Source: Bhargavaea ullalensis
GTDB taxonomy: Bacteria > Bacillota > Bacilli > Bacillales_A > Planococcaceae
Length of the DNA stretch: 64,000 nt
Assembly: GCF_040545425.1 (NCBI RefSeq)
Contig: NZ_JBEPLW010000002.1
Reading direction: 5' to 3' (one strand)
How positions within the stretch are numbered: the stretch's first letter is position 1; the number at the start of each line of letters is the position of its first letter. Below, piece after piece: positions 1 to 7,295 of this stretch. Position numbers and translations under genes: made by a program. A model generated the notes under the pieces. The model was not told where the DNA came from. It ran no database searches and saw only the letters and a program-made list of their open reading frames with translations.

Positions 1-1
1 G

Positions 2-277
2 GTGTCCGAATTCGAATTGTCCACGCGTGCCAAGCGCGGACTCGTCTGCCTGAAAGAACTCAAGTCGAACCCCCACCGGGTGGCCGGGGTGGTCGCCGTC
101 CAGAAAGGCATCCGGGTCATGTTGCTCACTGACAAGGACAAGCGGATCGCGGTGGATCCGGGCGGGTACCGGCTCGCCGACCGCTATTCCAACGGCTCCT
201 TCGCCGCGGATCAAAAGGAAGACGGCGATGTGACGGCCCTTTACACCGAGATCGACATGGAAACAAAAGAAGAATAA
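2..277 (+). CDS. parC: DNA topoisomerase IV subunit A, C-terminal end (partial)
   Basis: Only the last 91 or so codons of this gene are present; the frame is open at the left edge, so the GTG at base 2 is probably an internal valine. The residues read SEFELSTRAKRGLVCLKELK and then NPHRVAG, matching the end of the ParC C-terminal beta-pinwheel in Bacillales, where an S(E)FE-TSRAKRG segment is well conserved. The ParC2ParE2 enzyme decatenates daughter chromosomes ahead of segregation. It runs towards the convergent alr2 gene and shares a bidirectional terminator with it. Identification is from remembered family sequence; the catalytic tyrosine lies outside the window. Confidence 0.88.
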   Translation: MSEFELSTRAKRGLVCLKELKSNPHRVAGVVAVQKGIRVMLLTDKDKRIAVDPGGYRLADRYSNGSFAADQKEDGDVTALYTEIDMETKEE

Positions 278-279
278 AC

Positions 280-323
280 AAATCCCGTGCAGGGCTCTGT
301 GGAGCCGGTGCACGGGATTTTTC
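280..323. terminator. Bidirectional terminator between parC and alr2
   Basis: An inverted repeat (AAATCCCGTGCA and TGCACGGGATTT) encloses a loop of about 18 bases, with A and T runs on the two sides. It can end parC on the plus strand and the dap operon on the minus strand. Confidence 0.85.
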
Positions 324-1368
324 ATTCCTTGATGATCGTATGGAGCGACATCCGGTTCAGCGCGGACATCTGTTCTGAATTTGCCCCGACGCCCAGCGCG
401 GTGTAATGGTCCACCCGCAGCTCGTCACTGTACAGATCGACCCGGTCGCCGGCATGCACCGAATCATCCGTTTGCACGAGCAGGTGGCTCATCATGAGCG
501 CGGCGACCGGAAACCGGCGGCCGTTGATCATCACATCGTGGCGGGCGCGCGTCCGCAGCAATCCGTCTCCGTAGCCGATGTCGCAGACGGCGACCGTGCA
601 GTCCTCGTCCGCCCTGAAAGCGGAACAATAGCCGGATGATTCGCCTTTCTTGAGCCGGATCGTCTGGATAACCCGGGCGCTGAGCGTGATGACGTTCGGC
701 ACGGCGGATTCGGGAATCCCGGAACAGGGCCTCGAACCGTACAGGAGAATCCCCGGCCGGACATGCGTGTGGCCCGGCAGCAGTCCGTCCAGCATGTAGG
801 AGGCGCTGTTCTGGGCGTGGATGAACGGCAGGCTGCGGACATGGCCGGAAAGCTGTTCCAGCAGTCCGAGCCAGTCCCGCTTTTCCCGGTCGTGTTCGGC
901 ACCGGGTTCATCGGCGAACGCAAAATGGGTCCAGATTCCGGTGATATCCGCCTGTTTGTCCAGGAACACCCGCTCCATCTGTTCCGCCGTCTCAAATCCG
1001 GAGCGCCGGAGAAGGTTCCGGTATTCCAGATGAAGGCGGATTCCGTGCAGGCGTTCTTTGTGCGTTTCGTAAAAATCAAGCGAAGGGAGCGTCATGTCGA
1101 TCCGGTATTCCCGGAGCAGGTCAAAATCAATCACCGGGTTCATGAGGAAAAGCGTGCAGTCCGGATCCATCCGCCGAAGTGCCACCGCTTCTCTGAGACT
1201 GGTCGTCGCGAACGCCCGGATGCCCGCTTCACGGAACGTCCGCCAGGCGAGGGGAAGACCGGTGTTGTAGGCATCATTTTTCACGACGGCGAGCACGGGT
1301 GCATCTTTTTGGACTTCCGCCGCCTTGGTGAGCATGCGGCCCCTGTTGATCTCCAGTACGGCCGGCAT
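322..1368 (-). CDS. alr2: Alanine racemase, dap-operon (Alr2) type
   Basis: This 348-residue protein has the PLP-dependent fold of alanine racemases. The PLP lysine lies in VVKNDAYNTG near residue 30 and the second catalytic tyrosine in DIGYGDGLLR. It would interconvert L- and D-alanine for peptidoglycan, although the dap-operon paralogues are less well characterised than Alr1. Two usual active-site blocks differ: the MDQ motif reads ALMMSHLLV, and the segment carrying the carbamylated lysine reads LEYRNLLRRSGF. I recall the same variants in the Staphylococcus aureus Alr2 protein, so they look like a subfamily trait. The start ATG overlaps the dapL stop (TGATG), with GGAGGTG upstream. It is the last gene of the dap operon. 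Confidence 0.85.
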   Translation of the reverse strand: MPAVLEINRGRMLTKAAEVQKDAPVLAVVKNDAYNTGLPLAWRTFREAGIRAFATTSLREAVALRRMDPDCTLFLMNPVIDFDLLREYRIDMTLPSLDFYETHKERLHGIRLHLEYRNLLRRSGFETAEQMERVFLDKQADITGIWTHFAFADEPGAEHDREKRDWLGLLEQLSGHVRSLPFIHAQNSASYMLDGLLPGHTHVRPGILLYGSRPCSGIPESAVPNVITLSARVIQTIRLKKGESSGYCSAFRADEDCTVAVCDIGYGDGLLRTRARHDVMINGRRFPVAALMMSHLLVQTDDSVHAGDRVDLYSDELRVDHYTALGVGANSEQMSALNRMSLHTIIKE

Positions 1369-2519
1369 CAGACGTCACCTCCTGAATGAAGAAGCACCTG
1401 CTCAAAAAAGTGCACGCCCGGTGCGAGCGCCTCTTCCCGGAAGTTCAGTGTCGGCGTATGCAGTGCCGACGTGTGGCCGAGCGCTTCATTGCGCACGCCG
1501 AGAAAAGCAAAATGCACCGGCGCCGCCTCGCGGTAAAACGAAAAATCTTCGCCGAAGAGGTACGGCTTTTCTTTTTCGATGAACTGCAGGCCGGCTGCCT
1601 CCGCCGCCCGCTTTGAAAGCGGCAGGAGGGAAGGGGAATTCACGACGGCCGGATAGCCCTCGGAAACGTCCAGCTCTGTTTTTGTGCCGAACAGCAAGTC
1701 CGCGCTGTCTGCCAGATTCCTCAGGGCATCGGTGGCCGTTTCAAGATCATCCTCGGAATAAGTCCGGATCGTCCCTTCCAGATAAGCCGAGGAAGCGACC
1801 GTATTGATCGCTTCGCCTGCGTTCATCTTGCCGACGTGGATGATGTTGCGGTTGAGCCCGTCAAGCCGGTAATGCTGAATCCGCTCGATGCCGGAGGCAA
1901 GGTGGACGAGCGCGCCGAGTGCGGATGCGCCGTTCTGCTTGTTTGCGACATGCGCCGCCCGGCCGGACACCCGCAGCCGGTATTCGGTCGCGCTGGCGGT
2001 CAGTTCGCCGCTTCTCGTGAGCAGCCGGCCTTCCGCCTCATCGGGCATCACATGAAGCCCGAACACCGCATCCGGCCGGTGTTTTTCAAAAATACCGGTC
2101 CGGACAAGGTGTGCCGCGCCGCCGCCGGATTCCTCTGAAGGCTGGAAGATGAGCAGGACGCTGCAGGGCAGGGCGCCGTCCTGTTTCAACTCCATGCAGC
2201 GCTCGGCGAACGCAAGCAGGATGGCGCTGTGCCCGTCATGTCCGCATGCATGCATCCAGCCGGTATGTCCGGATGCGAACGGAAGACCGGTTTCTTCCTC
2301 GATCGGCAGGCCGTCGATGTCCGCACGGAAAGCGATCGTCCGCTCCGAACGTCCGTCAATCCGGGCGACGGTCGCCGTTTCCATCGGCGTCTCAAAGCGG
2401 ATCCCAAGCGCGTCCAGTTCCCGCCGGATATAAGCGGCCGTTTTGACTTCCCGGAATCCGGCTTCCGGAATCCGGTGCAGCGCCCGCCTGTGCCGGGTCA
2501 GTCGTTCCATCAGTTCCAT
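1368..2519 (-). CDS. dapL: N-acetyldiaminopimelate deacetylase
   Basis: This is a 383-residue M20D metallopeptidase/amidohydrolase. It shows the metal-binding pattern expected for the family: HACGHDGH near residue 95, then PSEESGGGA, and a late GEDFSFY. In this operon the substrate is N-acetyl-LL-diaminopimelate, giving LL-diaminopimelate and acetate in the acetylated lysine branch. Hippurate hydrolase (hipO), a common database label, is less likely because of context. I prefer the ATG at 2519: GGGGGTG sits 6 to 8 bases before it, whereas the in-frame GTG at 2528 abuts that element. A terminator-like hairpin separates it from dapH. Confidence 0.88.
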   Translation of the reverse strand: MELMERLTRHRRALHRIPEAGFREVKTAAYIRRELDALGIRFETPMETATVARIDGRSERTIAFRADIDGLPIEEETGLPFASGHTGWMHACGHDGHSAILLAFAERCMELKQDGALPCSVLLIFQPSEESGGGAAHLVRTGIFEKHRPDAVFGLHVMPDEAEGRLLTRSGELTASATEYRLRVSGRAAHVANKQNGASALGALVHLASGIERIQHYRLDGLNRNIIHVGKMNAGEAINTVASSAYLEGTIRTYSEDDLETATDALRNLADSADLLFGTKTELDVSEGYPAVVNSPSLLPLSKRAAEAAGLQFIEKEKPYLFGEDFSFYREAAPVHFAFLGVRNEALGHTSALHTPTLNFREEALAPGVHFFEQVLLHSGGDV

Positions 2520-2542
2520 GCAGTCCACCCCCGTGAATATGT

Positions 2543-2569
2543 AAAAAGGGAAGGGAGGCCCCTTCCCTC
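2543..2569 (-). terminator. Hairpin with T run inside the dap operon
   Basis: On the minus strand GGGAAGG pairs with CCTTCCC and is followed by CTTTTTAC. It lies between the dapH stop and the dapL ribosome binding site, so it may partly terminate dap transcripts or mark a processing point. Confidence 0.6.
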
Positions 2570-2581
2570 AAAGTCGAAAAC

Positions 2582-3298
2582 TCAGTCGTTCAGCCTGCGC
2601 AGTGCATCCACGATCCCGATTTTGCCGGACCGGACGTCCGCTGCCTGTTTGATCACCCGCGCCGGTGTGCCGGCAACGACCGCACCCGCCGGCACATCAT
2701 CCGTCACGATGCTCCCAGCCGCGATGACGGCGCCGTCTCCGACCCGGACGCCTTCCAGGAGGACGGCATTCGCGCCGATGAGGACATTGTCGCCGACGGT
2801 CACCGGCACGGCACTCGCCGGTTCGATGACGCCGGCGAGGACGGCACCGGCGCCGACATGGACGTTGCGCCCGGTGATGGCGCGCCCGCCGAGCACGGCA
2901 TTCATATCGACCATCGTGCCTTCGCCGACGACGGCACCGATGTTGATGACCGCGCCCATCATGATGACGGCATTGTCGCCGATGGATGCATGCTCGCGGA
3001 TATAGGCACCCGGCTCGATCCGTGCGTTCACATTTGTTGCATCAAGGAGAGGGACGGCGCTGTTGCGGCGGTCCTGCTCGATGACAACGTCTTCCAGCCG
3101 TTCGCGGTTGGCTTCTTCAAAGGGGGCCCAGTCAGAATGGTCGGCAAAGATCGTGTAGGAACCGCCGTTTCCGAACACGTGGAAGCTGTCCGGGAACTGT
3201 GAGCGGTCGAGCTGCGTGTTCACATAAATTTTAAGCGGTGTGGTTTTGTTTGCATTGCTGATGAACGAGATGATTTCTTCTGCAGTGAATTCATTCAT
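2582..3298 (-). CDS. dapH: Tetrahydrodipicolinate N-acetyltransferase
   Basis: This 238-residue enzyme transfers an acetyl group from acetyl-CoA to tetrahydrodipicolinate, the committing step of the acetylated diaminopimelate route. An N-terminal alpha/beta region (about residues 1-85) is followed by a left-handed beta-helix of hexapeptide repeats (from about residue 88, for example RIEPGAYIREHASIGDNAVI), ending in a segment typical of acyltransferases (GAVVAGTPARVIKQ). The start ATG has a GGGGG element about 7 bases upstream, overlapping the dapB stop region. Length and repeat layout match the DapD/DapH family of Bacillales and staphylococci. Confidence 0.92.
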   Translation of the reverse strand: MNEFTAEEIISFISNANKTTPLKIYVNTQLDRSQFPDSFHVFGNGGSYTIFADHSDWAPFEEANRERLEDVVIEQDRRNSAVPLLDATNVNARIEPGAYIREHASIGDNAVIMMGAVINIGAVVGEGTMVDMNAVLGGRAITGRNVHVGAGAVLAGVIEPASAVPVTVGDNVLIGANAVLLEGVRVGDGAVIAAGSIVTDDVPAGAVVAGTPARVIKQAADVRSGKIGIVDALRRLND

Positions 3299-3300
3299 GG

Positions 3301-4032
3301 TCAGTCAACCCCCAGGTTATCGTAAGTATAAAAACCGTTTTTCTTATCGATCAGCCGCTGAGCCACGTCCAGCGCCCCTGACGCGAAAATGTCCTTCGAC
3401 TGGGCATGGTGGGCGATCGTGATCGTTTCTTCGTGTCCCGCAAACAGCACTTCATGCTCACCGGCGATCGTCCCGCCGCGCAGCGAATGAATGCCGATTT
3501 CCTCGTCGGTGCGGCGGTTTTCCGACTGGTGGCGGTCGTGGACGGGGTGGACGTCCGGCCTGGCCGAAGCGATGGCGTCGAACAGCTTGATGAGCGTCCC
3601 GCTCGGCGCATCGACTTTTTTCCGGTGATGGCGCTCTGTCAGTTCAATATCGAATGAAGGAAGAAGGGAAGCGGCATAACGGACGATTTCCGTCAGCATA
3701 TGCACGCCGGCGCTCATGTTGGCGCTGAAGAAGATCGGCTGGCCCTGCGCTTTTTCCCTCATCATTTCGGTCAGCGCCTCTTTTTCGCCGGTCGTCGCAA
3801 TGACGAGCGGCAGGCCGGTCTCCGCTTCAAGGAGCGCCGAAGTGAGCGCAGGATGGGAAAAATCAATGATGGCATCTGCTTCCGGAAGCCGTTCGTCCGG
3901 CCGGTACACCGGATGGCCGTCCGCAGAGCTTCCGCGGGTGAGCAGAACCCCGGCGACCTCATGGCCGCGTCCCGTGGCAAGAGCGGCAACCCGGCGATTC
4001 ATCGCGCCGTAGCCGCAGAGCAGCAGTTTCAT
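3301..4032 (-). CDS. dapB: 4-hydroxy-tetrahydrodipicolinate reductase
   Basis: DapB reduces 4-hydroxy-tetrahydrodipicolinate with NAD(P)H. The 243-residue protein has an N-terminal Rossmann motif (CGYGAMNRRV) and the family signature E-x-H-H-x-x-K-x-D-A-P-S-G-T, read here as ERHHRKKVDAPSGT near residue 130. I chose the ATG at 4032 because GGAGG lies about 8 bases before it; the in-frame TTG two codons upstream has poorer spacing. The gene follows dapA directly, with the dapA stop only a few bases before this start, which suggests coupled translation. Confidence 0.94.
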   Translation of the reverse strand: MKLLLCGYGAMNRRVAALATGRGHEVAGVLLTRGSSADGHPVYRPDERLPEADAIIDFSHPALTSALLEAETGLPLVIATTGEKEALTEMMREKAQGQPIFFSANMSAGVHMLTEIVRYAASLLPSFDIELTERHHRKKVDAPSGTLIKLFDAIASARPDVHPVHDRHQSENRRTDEEIGIHSLRGGTIAGEHEVLFAGHEETITIAHHAQSKDIFASGALDVAQRLIDKKNGFYTYDNLGVD

Positions 4033-4034
4033 GG

Positions 4035-4916
4035 TCAAACCTCCATCCGGATGGATTCAAATTGGCGGATCAGGCGCCCGCGTCCCGCCTCCTCAAGCGG
4101 CAGAAGGGGAAGCCGCACTTCATAGCCCCCGAAACCGAGGTGCGAAGTGAGGACTTTGATCGGGATCGGATTGACGTCCACAGACAGCGCGGCAATGAGC
4201 GGAGTGAGCCGGTAATGGATCTCCTGTGCGCCGGCCGGGCCCGTCTGGGAGCATTCGAACATTTCCTGGAATTCATCGGGAACGACATTGGCGACGACGG
4301 AGATGACGCCGTTGCCTCCGAGGGAAAGGAAGGGGAGGGCAGTGTCGTCATTGCCGCTGTAAAGGGCGAACGACGGGTCGGTCATGAGCCGCACCTGAGA
4401 CATGTAGTTCAAGTCACCGGTCGCATCCTTCAGGCCGACGATCATCGGATGCCGGCTGAGCTCCAGCACCGTATCCGGCTCGATCGTCATGCCGGTCCGC
4501 GACGGGACGTTGTACAGAAGCGCCGGAATCTGCGCGGCATCGACAATCGCTTCAAAATGGCGGATGAGTCCGCGCTGGCTCGTTTTATTGTAGTAGGGCG
4601 TGATGAGCATGATGCCGTCCGCACCGATCTGCTTCGCTTCGCGGGAAGCTTCGATGGATTCGATCGTCGAGTTGGACCCGGTTCCGGCGATGACCGGCAC
4701 GCGTCCCGCCGATGTCTGCACGGCAATCTCAAGCAGGCGGCGGCGTTCTTCTGCCGTCAGCGTGGATCCTTCTCCGGTCGTCCCGTTGATGACCAGCGCC
4801 TGGATCCGGTTGCCGATCAGGAACTCAAGATGCCGGCGGAAGCTTTCATAGTCGACCTGCTGATTGTTGAACGGGGTGGTGACGGCTGCTGCAACTCCGG
4901 TAAACAGATGATTCAT
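4035..4916 (-). CDS. dapA: 4-hydroxy-tetrahydrodipicolinate synthase
   Basis: This is the first gene of the operon (293 residues). It condenses pyruvate with aspartate semialdehyde. Family marks are visible: the NGTTGEG loop near residue 44, the tyrosine of LYNVPSRTG, and the Schiff-base lysine in VGLKDATGD near residue 161. It acts as a cytosolic (beta/alpha)8 barrel. The ATG at 4916 has GGGATGG upstream. The roughly 300-base leader holds a lysine riboswitch and a terminator, so expression should fall when lysine is plentiful. The aspartokinase (lysC) and asd genes that precede dapA in S. aureus are not in this window. Confidence 0.95.
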   Translation of the reverse strand: MNHLFTGVAAAVTTPFNNQQVDYESFRRHLEFLIGNRIQALVINGTTGEGSTLTAEERRRLLEIAVQTSAGRVPVIAGTGSNSTIESIEASREAKQIGADGIMLITPYYNKTSQRGLIRHFEAIVDAAQIPALLYNVPSRTGMTIEPDTVLELSRHPMIVGLKDATGDLNYMSQVRLMTDPSFALYSGNDDTALPFLSLGGNGVISVVANVVPDEFQEMFECSQTGPAGAQEIHYRLTPLIAALSVDVNPIPIKVLTSHLGFGGYEVRLPLLPLEEAGRGRLIRQFESIRMEV

Positions 4917-5013
4917 GTTCCATCCCTCTTTCTATCCAGTGTATTCCGGTTTCCCGGTTTCCGGTACGAATGCCCGGACAATGGATGAAATGTCCCATGC
5001 AACGCAAAATAAA

Positions 5014-5048
5014 AACAAGCCGGAACCTGGTTACGATTCCGACTTGTT
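5014..5048 (-). terminator. Riboswitch-controlled terminator upstream of dapA
   Basis: On the minus strand a 12-base arm (AACAAGTCGGAA) pairs with TTCCGGCTTGTT, followed at once by TTTATTTT. It lies between the L-box aptamer and dapA, about 100 bases before the start codon, and is the expected expression platform. Confidence 0.88.
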
Positions 5049-5077
5049 GGCTTATGCGATGCACGACCTGGAAGGTC

Positions 5078-5246
5078 ACAAGTGGAAGCACTCCATTATC
5101 ACGAAGAATAATGACAGCCTGCATGCTGTTCACATACAGTCCAACGGAGACGGCCTGAGAACCGGTCTCCATTTCGGCAAATCTCCCTTTCGCCCGCCGC
5201 CGGTTCTCAGCCGTTGCCGCGGGGTACTGATGATCTTTGCACCTCA
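5078..5246 (-). promoter_or_regulatory. Lysine riboswitch (L-box) of the dap operon
   Basis: Read on the minus strand, the leader carries the conserved L-box blocks in order: GAGGTGC at the 5' end, GGGAGATTTGCCGAA, TTGGACTGT, CAGGCTGTC and GGAGTGC near the 3' end. Spacing is compatible with the five-way-junction aptamer of B. subtilis lysC. It is followed by a strong intrinsic terminator and then dapA, so it should stop transcription when lysine is bound. Exact helix boundaries were judged by eye and need a covariance-model fit. Confidence 0.92.
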
Positions 5247-6357
5247 TCCATTGCTATTCAATTTTGAATCTTGCAGACAACTCTACAACAACAATAGGGG
5301 CTTGTAAAGAGATTTGATGAATTTTCTTTCGAAGGGGTGAAAGAAGGGGACATAACCCGGGCCAAATGGCGGATGGAATGGGCACAGGAATCGAATCTGT
5401 TGCTGGTGTGCATGCGCGGGTTAATCGGATGGAGCTGCTGAGCGGATCCGGTCGGCAAATGGATCAAACAGATCACTCGGGCATTGTTCATCAATTAAAA
5501 AACACAGGTTAATGAGACGGTGAACCAAGAAATCACGAAACAACGAACGAACAAGTCCGATAGCCGGACGACACCTGATGAGACGGCGGTCTCAGAAAAA
5601 CAACTGAAACAAGCCGGATCAGTATCCAAGCCAAGCAAGGCGCAGCGCAATAAAACCGCAGGATCTGCGCCAGATGACAATCAACCGAACGGACATAAAA
5701 GCAAGCCGTTTCAACTGAAAAAACGCATTCCATCTCACTGTTTCAAGTATACTAAACAATGATATGCAACTTCCGAAAATAGAAATTATGTAAACTAAAA
5801 GAGACAGCAGTCAAGAGAGGTGCTTTGTTTGCCTCCCTTCCTTACATGTAACGTCCTTCATCATTGTATCACGGCAACCGGTTGTTTTTGACCGACAGCC
5901 GGTTTTTCCCTGCCAAAGCTGCTGCTGTTTATTTGGCCGTCTGGCTCAAGCCGCCGAGTCGATTTCGTGTCCCGGCAGAATCTGTCTCTGGCTGCCACGG
6001 ATTTTCGTGATCGGCTCCAGACGCAGACAAACCAAAACCAAAGCCCGATCATTCGGACGTTCATCATTTCCGTGTTCCGTATCCGTGCCAGACTGTTTTA
6101 CATAAGCCGGATCTGCGGCTGTACTCATTCGTTTTTAATTTCTGTTTCATTACAGTCCCGCTCAATAAAAACTCGTGTCAGCTTCTGTGAAATCCACGTG
6201 GTTGCATAGCGCATCCATCAAGGATGCAGATTGCATCTATCGAAGTTGAAAAGTGCAATTTTGATGGTTGCAATGCGAAACTATCACCTTGCAACCTATA
6301 AACAATCAGCTCTCAACCAATTAACTTGAATATTGCAAGTATCAATCAAAAAGAATA
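5247..6357. other. AT-richer intergenic stretch without a recognisable gene
   Basis: About 1.1 kb lies between the dap leader and the marR-type gene. It is visibly AT-richer than its surroundings. Several open frames of 50-80 codons exist on both strands, but none has a convincing ribosome binding site or a recognisable protein. A short inverted repeat (ATTCAA-TT-TTGAAT) lies at 5257-5270 just upstream of the L-box, and the last 160 bases hold a cluster of TGCAA motifs. The dap promoter is presumably at the left end, but I could not assign it with confidence. Confidence 0.6.
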
Positions 6358-6372
6358 GTTGCTCAATGCAAC
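6201..6372. repeat. Cluster of TGCAA motifs ending in an inverted repeat
   Basis: About eight copies of TTGCA/TGCAA occur within 170 bases. The last two form the inverted repeat GTTGC-TCAAT-GCAAC at 6358-6372, a size and shape typical of MarR-family operators. A second inverted repeat, GCATCC-ATCAA-GGATGC, lies nearby. They sit just beyond the 3' end of the marR-type gene. Function is inferred only. Confidence 0.5.
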
Positions 6373-6380
6373 AAGGAGTT

Positions 6381-6794
6381 TTATTCGCTGCTGTTCATCT
6401 TTTTATATAGTTCCTGCAAAGATCGGATGATGATTTCTTTTTCAAAATCCTTCATTCCCGAAAAGGCAGCTTCCAGCTGTATCATAATCTTTTCATCTAT
6501 CTGTTGCACTGCCGCTTCCCCCGTCTCGGTCAATGAAAGGATCTGGATTCGCCGGTCTCCGGGATACGGTTTTCTCGACACATGGCCGGACGTGACAAGT
6601 GACTGGATCTGCCTGGAGAAGGTCGTAATGTCCATGCCGACGCCCCGTGCTGTTTCCTGCATGGACGGGGCGTTGAGGTTTTGGATCTCATGCATGATCG
6701 TGCTTTGCTGCACAGAAACTTCCTTGCAGGCCTCTTTGTGCACTTTGTTCAATTCACCGTTCAATGTATGGAACATTCTCAGCAGTTCATCCAA
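6381..6794 (-). CDS. MarR-family transcriptional regulator
   Basis: This 137-residue protein has the winged-helix plan of MarR regulators: an N-terminal dimerisation helix, a recognition segment (SMQETARGVGMDITTFSRQIQ is that region, about residues 43-63) and a beta-wing with the DRR-x-x-x-L-x-LT signature, here GDRRIQILSLTETG. Such proteins repress small regulons, often for drug, phenolic or redox stress, but nothing shows the ligand here. The start is a TTG at 6794, served by GGAGGGG; a nearby ATG is out of frame. No target gene adjoins it: the next gene upstream is separated by a terminator, and downstream lies the empty AT-rich stretch. Confidence 0.85.
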   Translation of the reverse strand: MDELLRMFHTLNGELNKVHKEACKEVSVQQSTIMHEIQNLNAPSMQETARGVGMDITTFSRQIQSLVTSGHVSRKPYPGDRRIQILSLTETGEAAVQQIDEKIMIQLEAAFSGMKDFEKEIIIRSLQELYKKMNSSE

Positions 6795-6847
6795 CTTCCA
6801 TCCCCTCCCCTTTGGTCAACCGCTTTATTAATTGTACATTCAAAAAA

Positions 6848-6884
6848 CAAAAAGCGCACCCGGAAAGCCGGATGCGCTTTTTTA
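6848..6884. terminator. Bidirectional terminator between the spo0M-like and marR genes
   Basis: AAAGCGCACCCGG pairs with CCGGATGCGCTTT, flanked by A and T runs. The spo0M-like stop codon lies at its edge. It isolates the marR-type gene from the upstream operon. Confidence 0.85.
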
Positions 6885-7295
6885 GCCGTATTGGATTTGG
6901 TCTTCATCGTATGCATCTGCGCCGCCCGGAATGTGGACCGTCGTCTTCAACATGAGCGAAGACTTTTCCGGATCGATCTGCCAGCGCTCATCCGGCACGA
7001 TCTCAAACGGGATCATCCGGGTTTCCTTTGAACGGACATCTCCGACCAGTTCAATAGACTGTCTGGTGATGGGCTTGTCGATTGTGTCGAAGTCGCTGTC
7101 CGGCGAGTAGTTGTGCGTCCGTACGAATACTTCCAGTGTAATATGATCGATCATCTGGTCGGCTTCCCCGCCGTCAATGTAAATCGTACCGTTTAGGATT
7201 TCTCCTTCTTCCAGCACCTGATTGTCAACCACCGTGTCCACCTGGAGACTTCCGATCCCGATTTTCGATAAAAAGGATTTCAGCATCTCACTCAA
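6882..7295 (-). CDS. Spo0M-like arrestin-fold protein, short form
   Basis: The 137 residues resemble the N-terminal half of Spo0M, the arrestin-like sporulation-control protein: an opening SFLSKIGIGSLQVDTVVDNQ, then VLEEGEILNGTIYIDGG and a beta-rich remainder. B. subtilis Spo0M has roughly 258 residues, so this is about half length; the frame ends naturally at a terminator, and nothing downstream looks like a lost second domain. Its start overlaps the end of the permease gene by four bases (ATGA), so the two are co-transcribed. Its molecular role is not established; in B. subtilis, Spo0M affects sporulation and cell physiology. Confidence 0.75.
   Translation of the reverse strand: MSEMLKSFLSKIGIGSLQVDTVVDNQVLEEGEILNGTIYIDGGEADQMIDHITLEVFVRTHNYSPDSDFDTIDKPITRQSIELVGDVRSKETRMIPFEIVPDERWQIDPEKSSLMLKTTVHIPGGADAYDEDQIQYG

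Noticed and set aside
1368..2519. Hippurate hydrolase
   Set aside because: The M20D family fits, but location between dapH and alr2 points to N-acetyldiaminopimelate deacetylase.
5366..5512. Roughly 48-codon ATG frame in the same gap
   Set aside because: The purine-rich element is about 16 bases away, too far, and the peptide has no recognisable feature.
5520..5762. Eighty-codon GTG-started frame in the AT-rich gap
   Set aside because: No ribosome binding site, low-complexity Lys/Gln/Ser composition, and equally long frames on the other strand.
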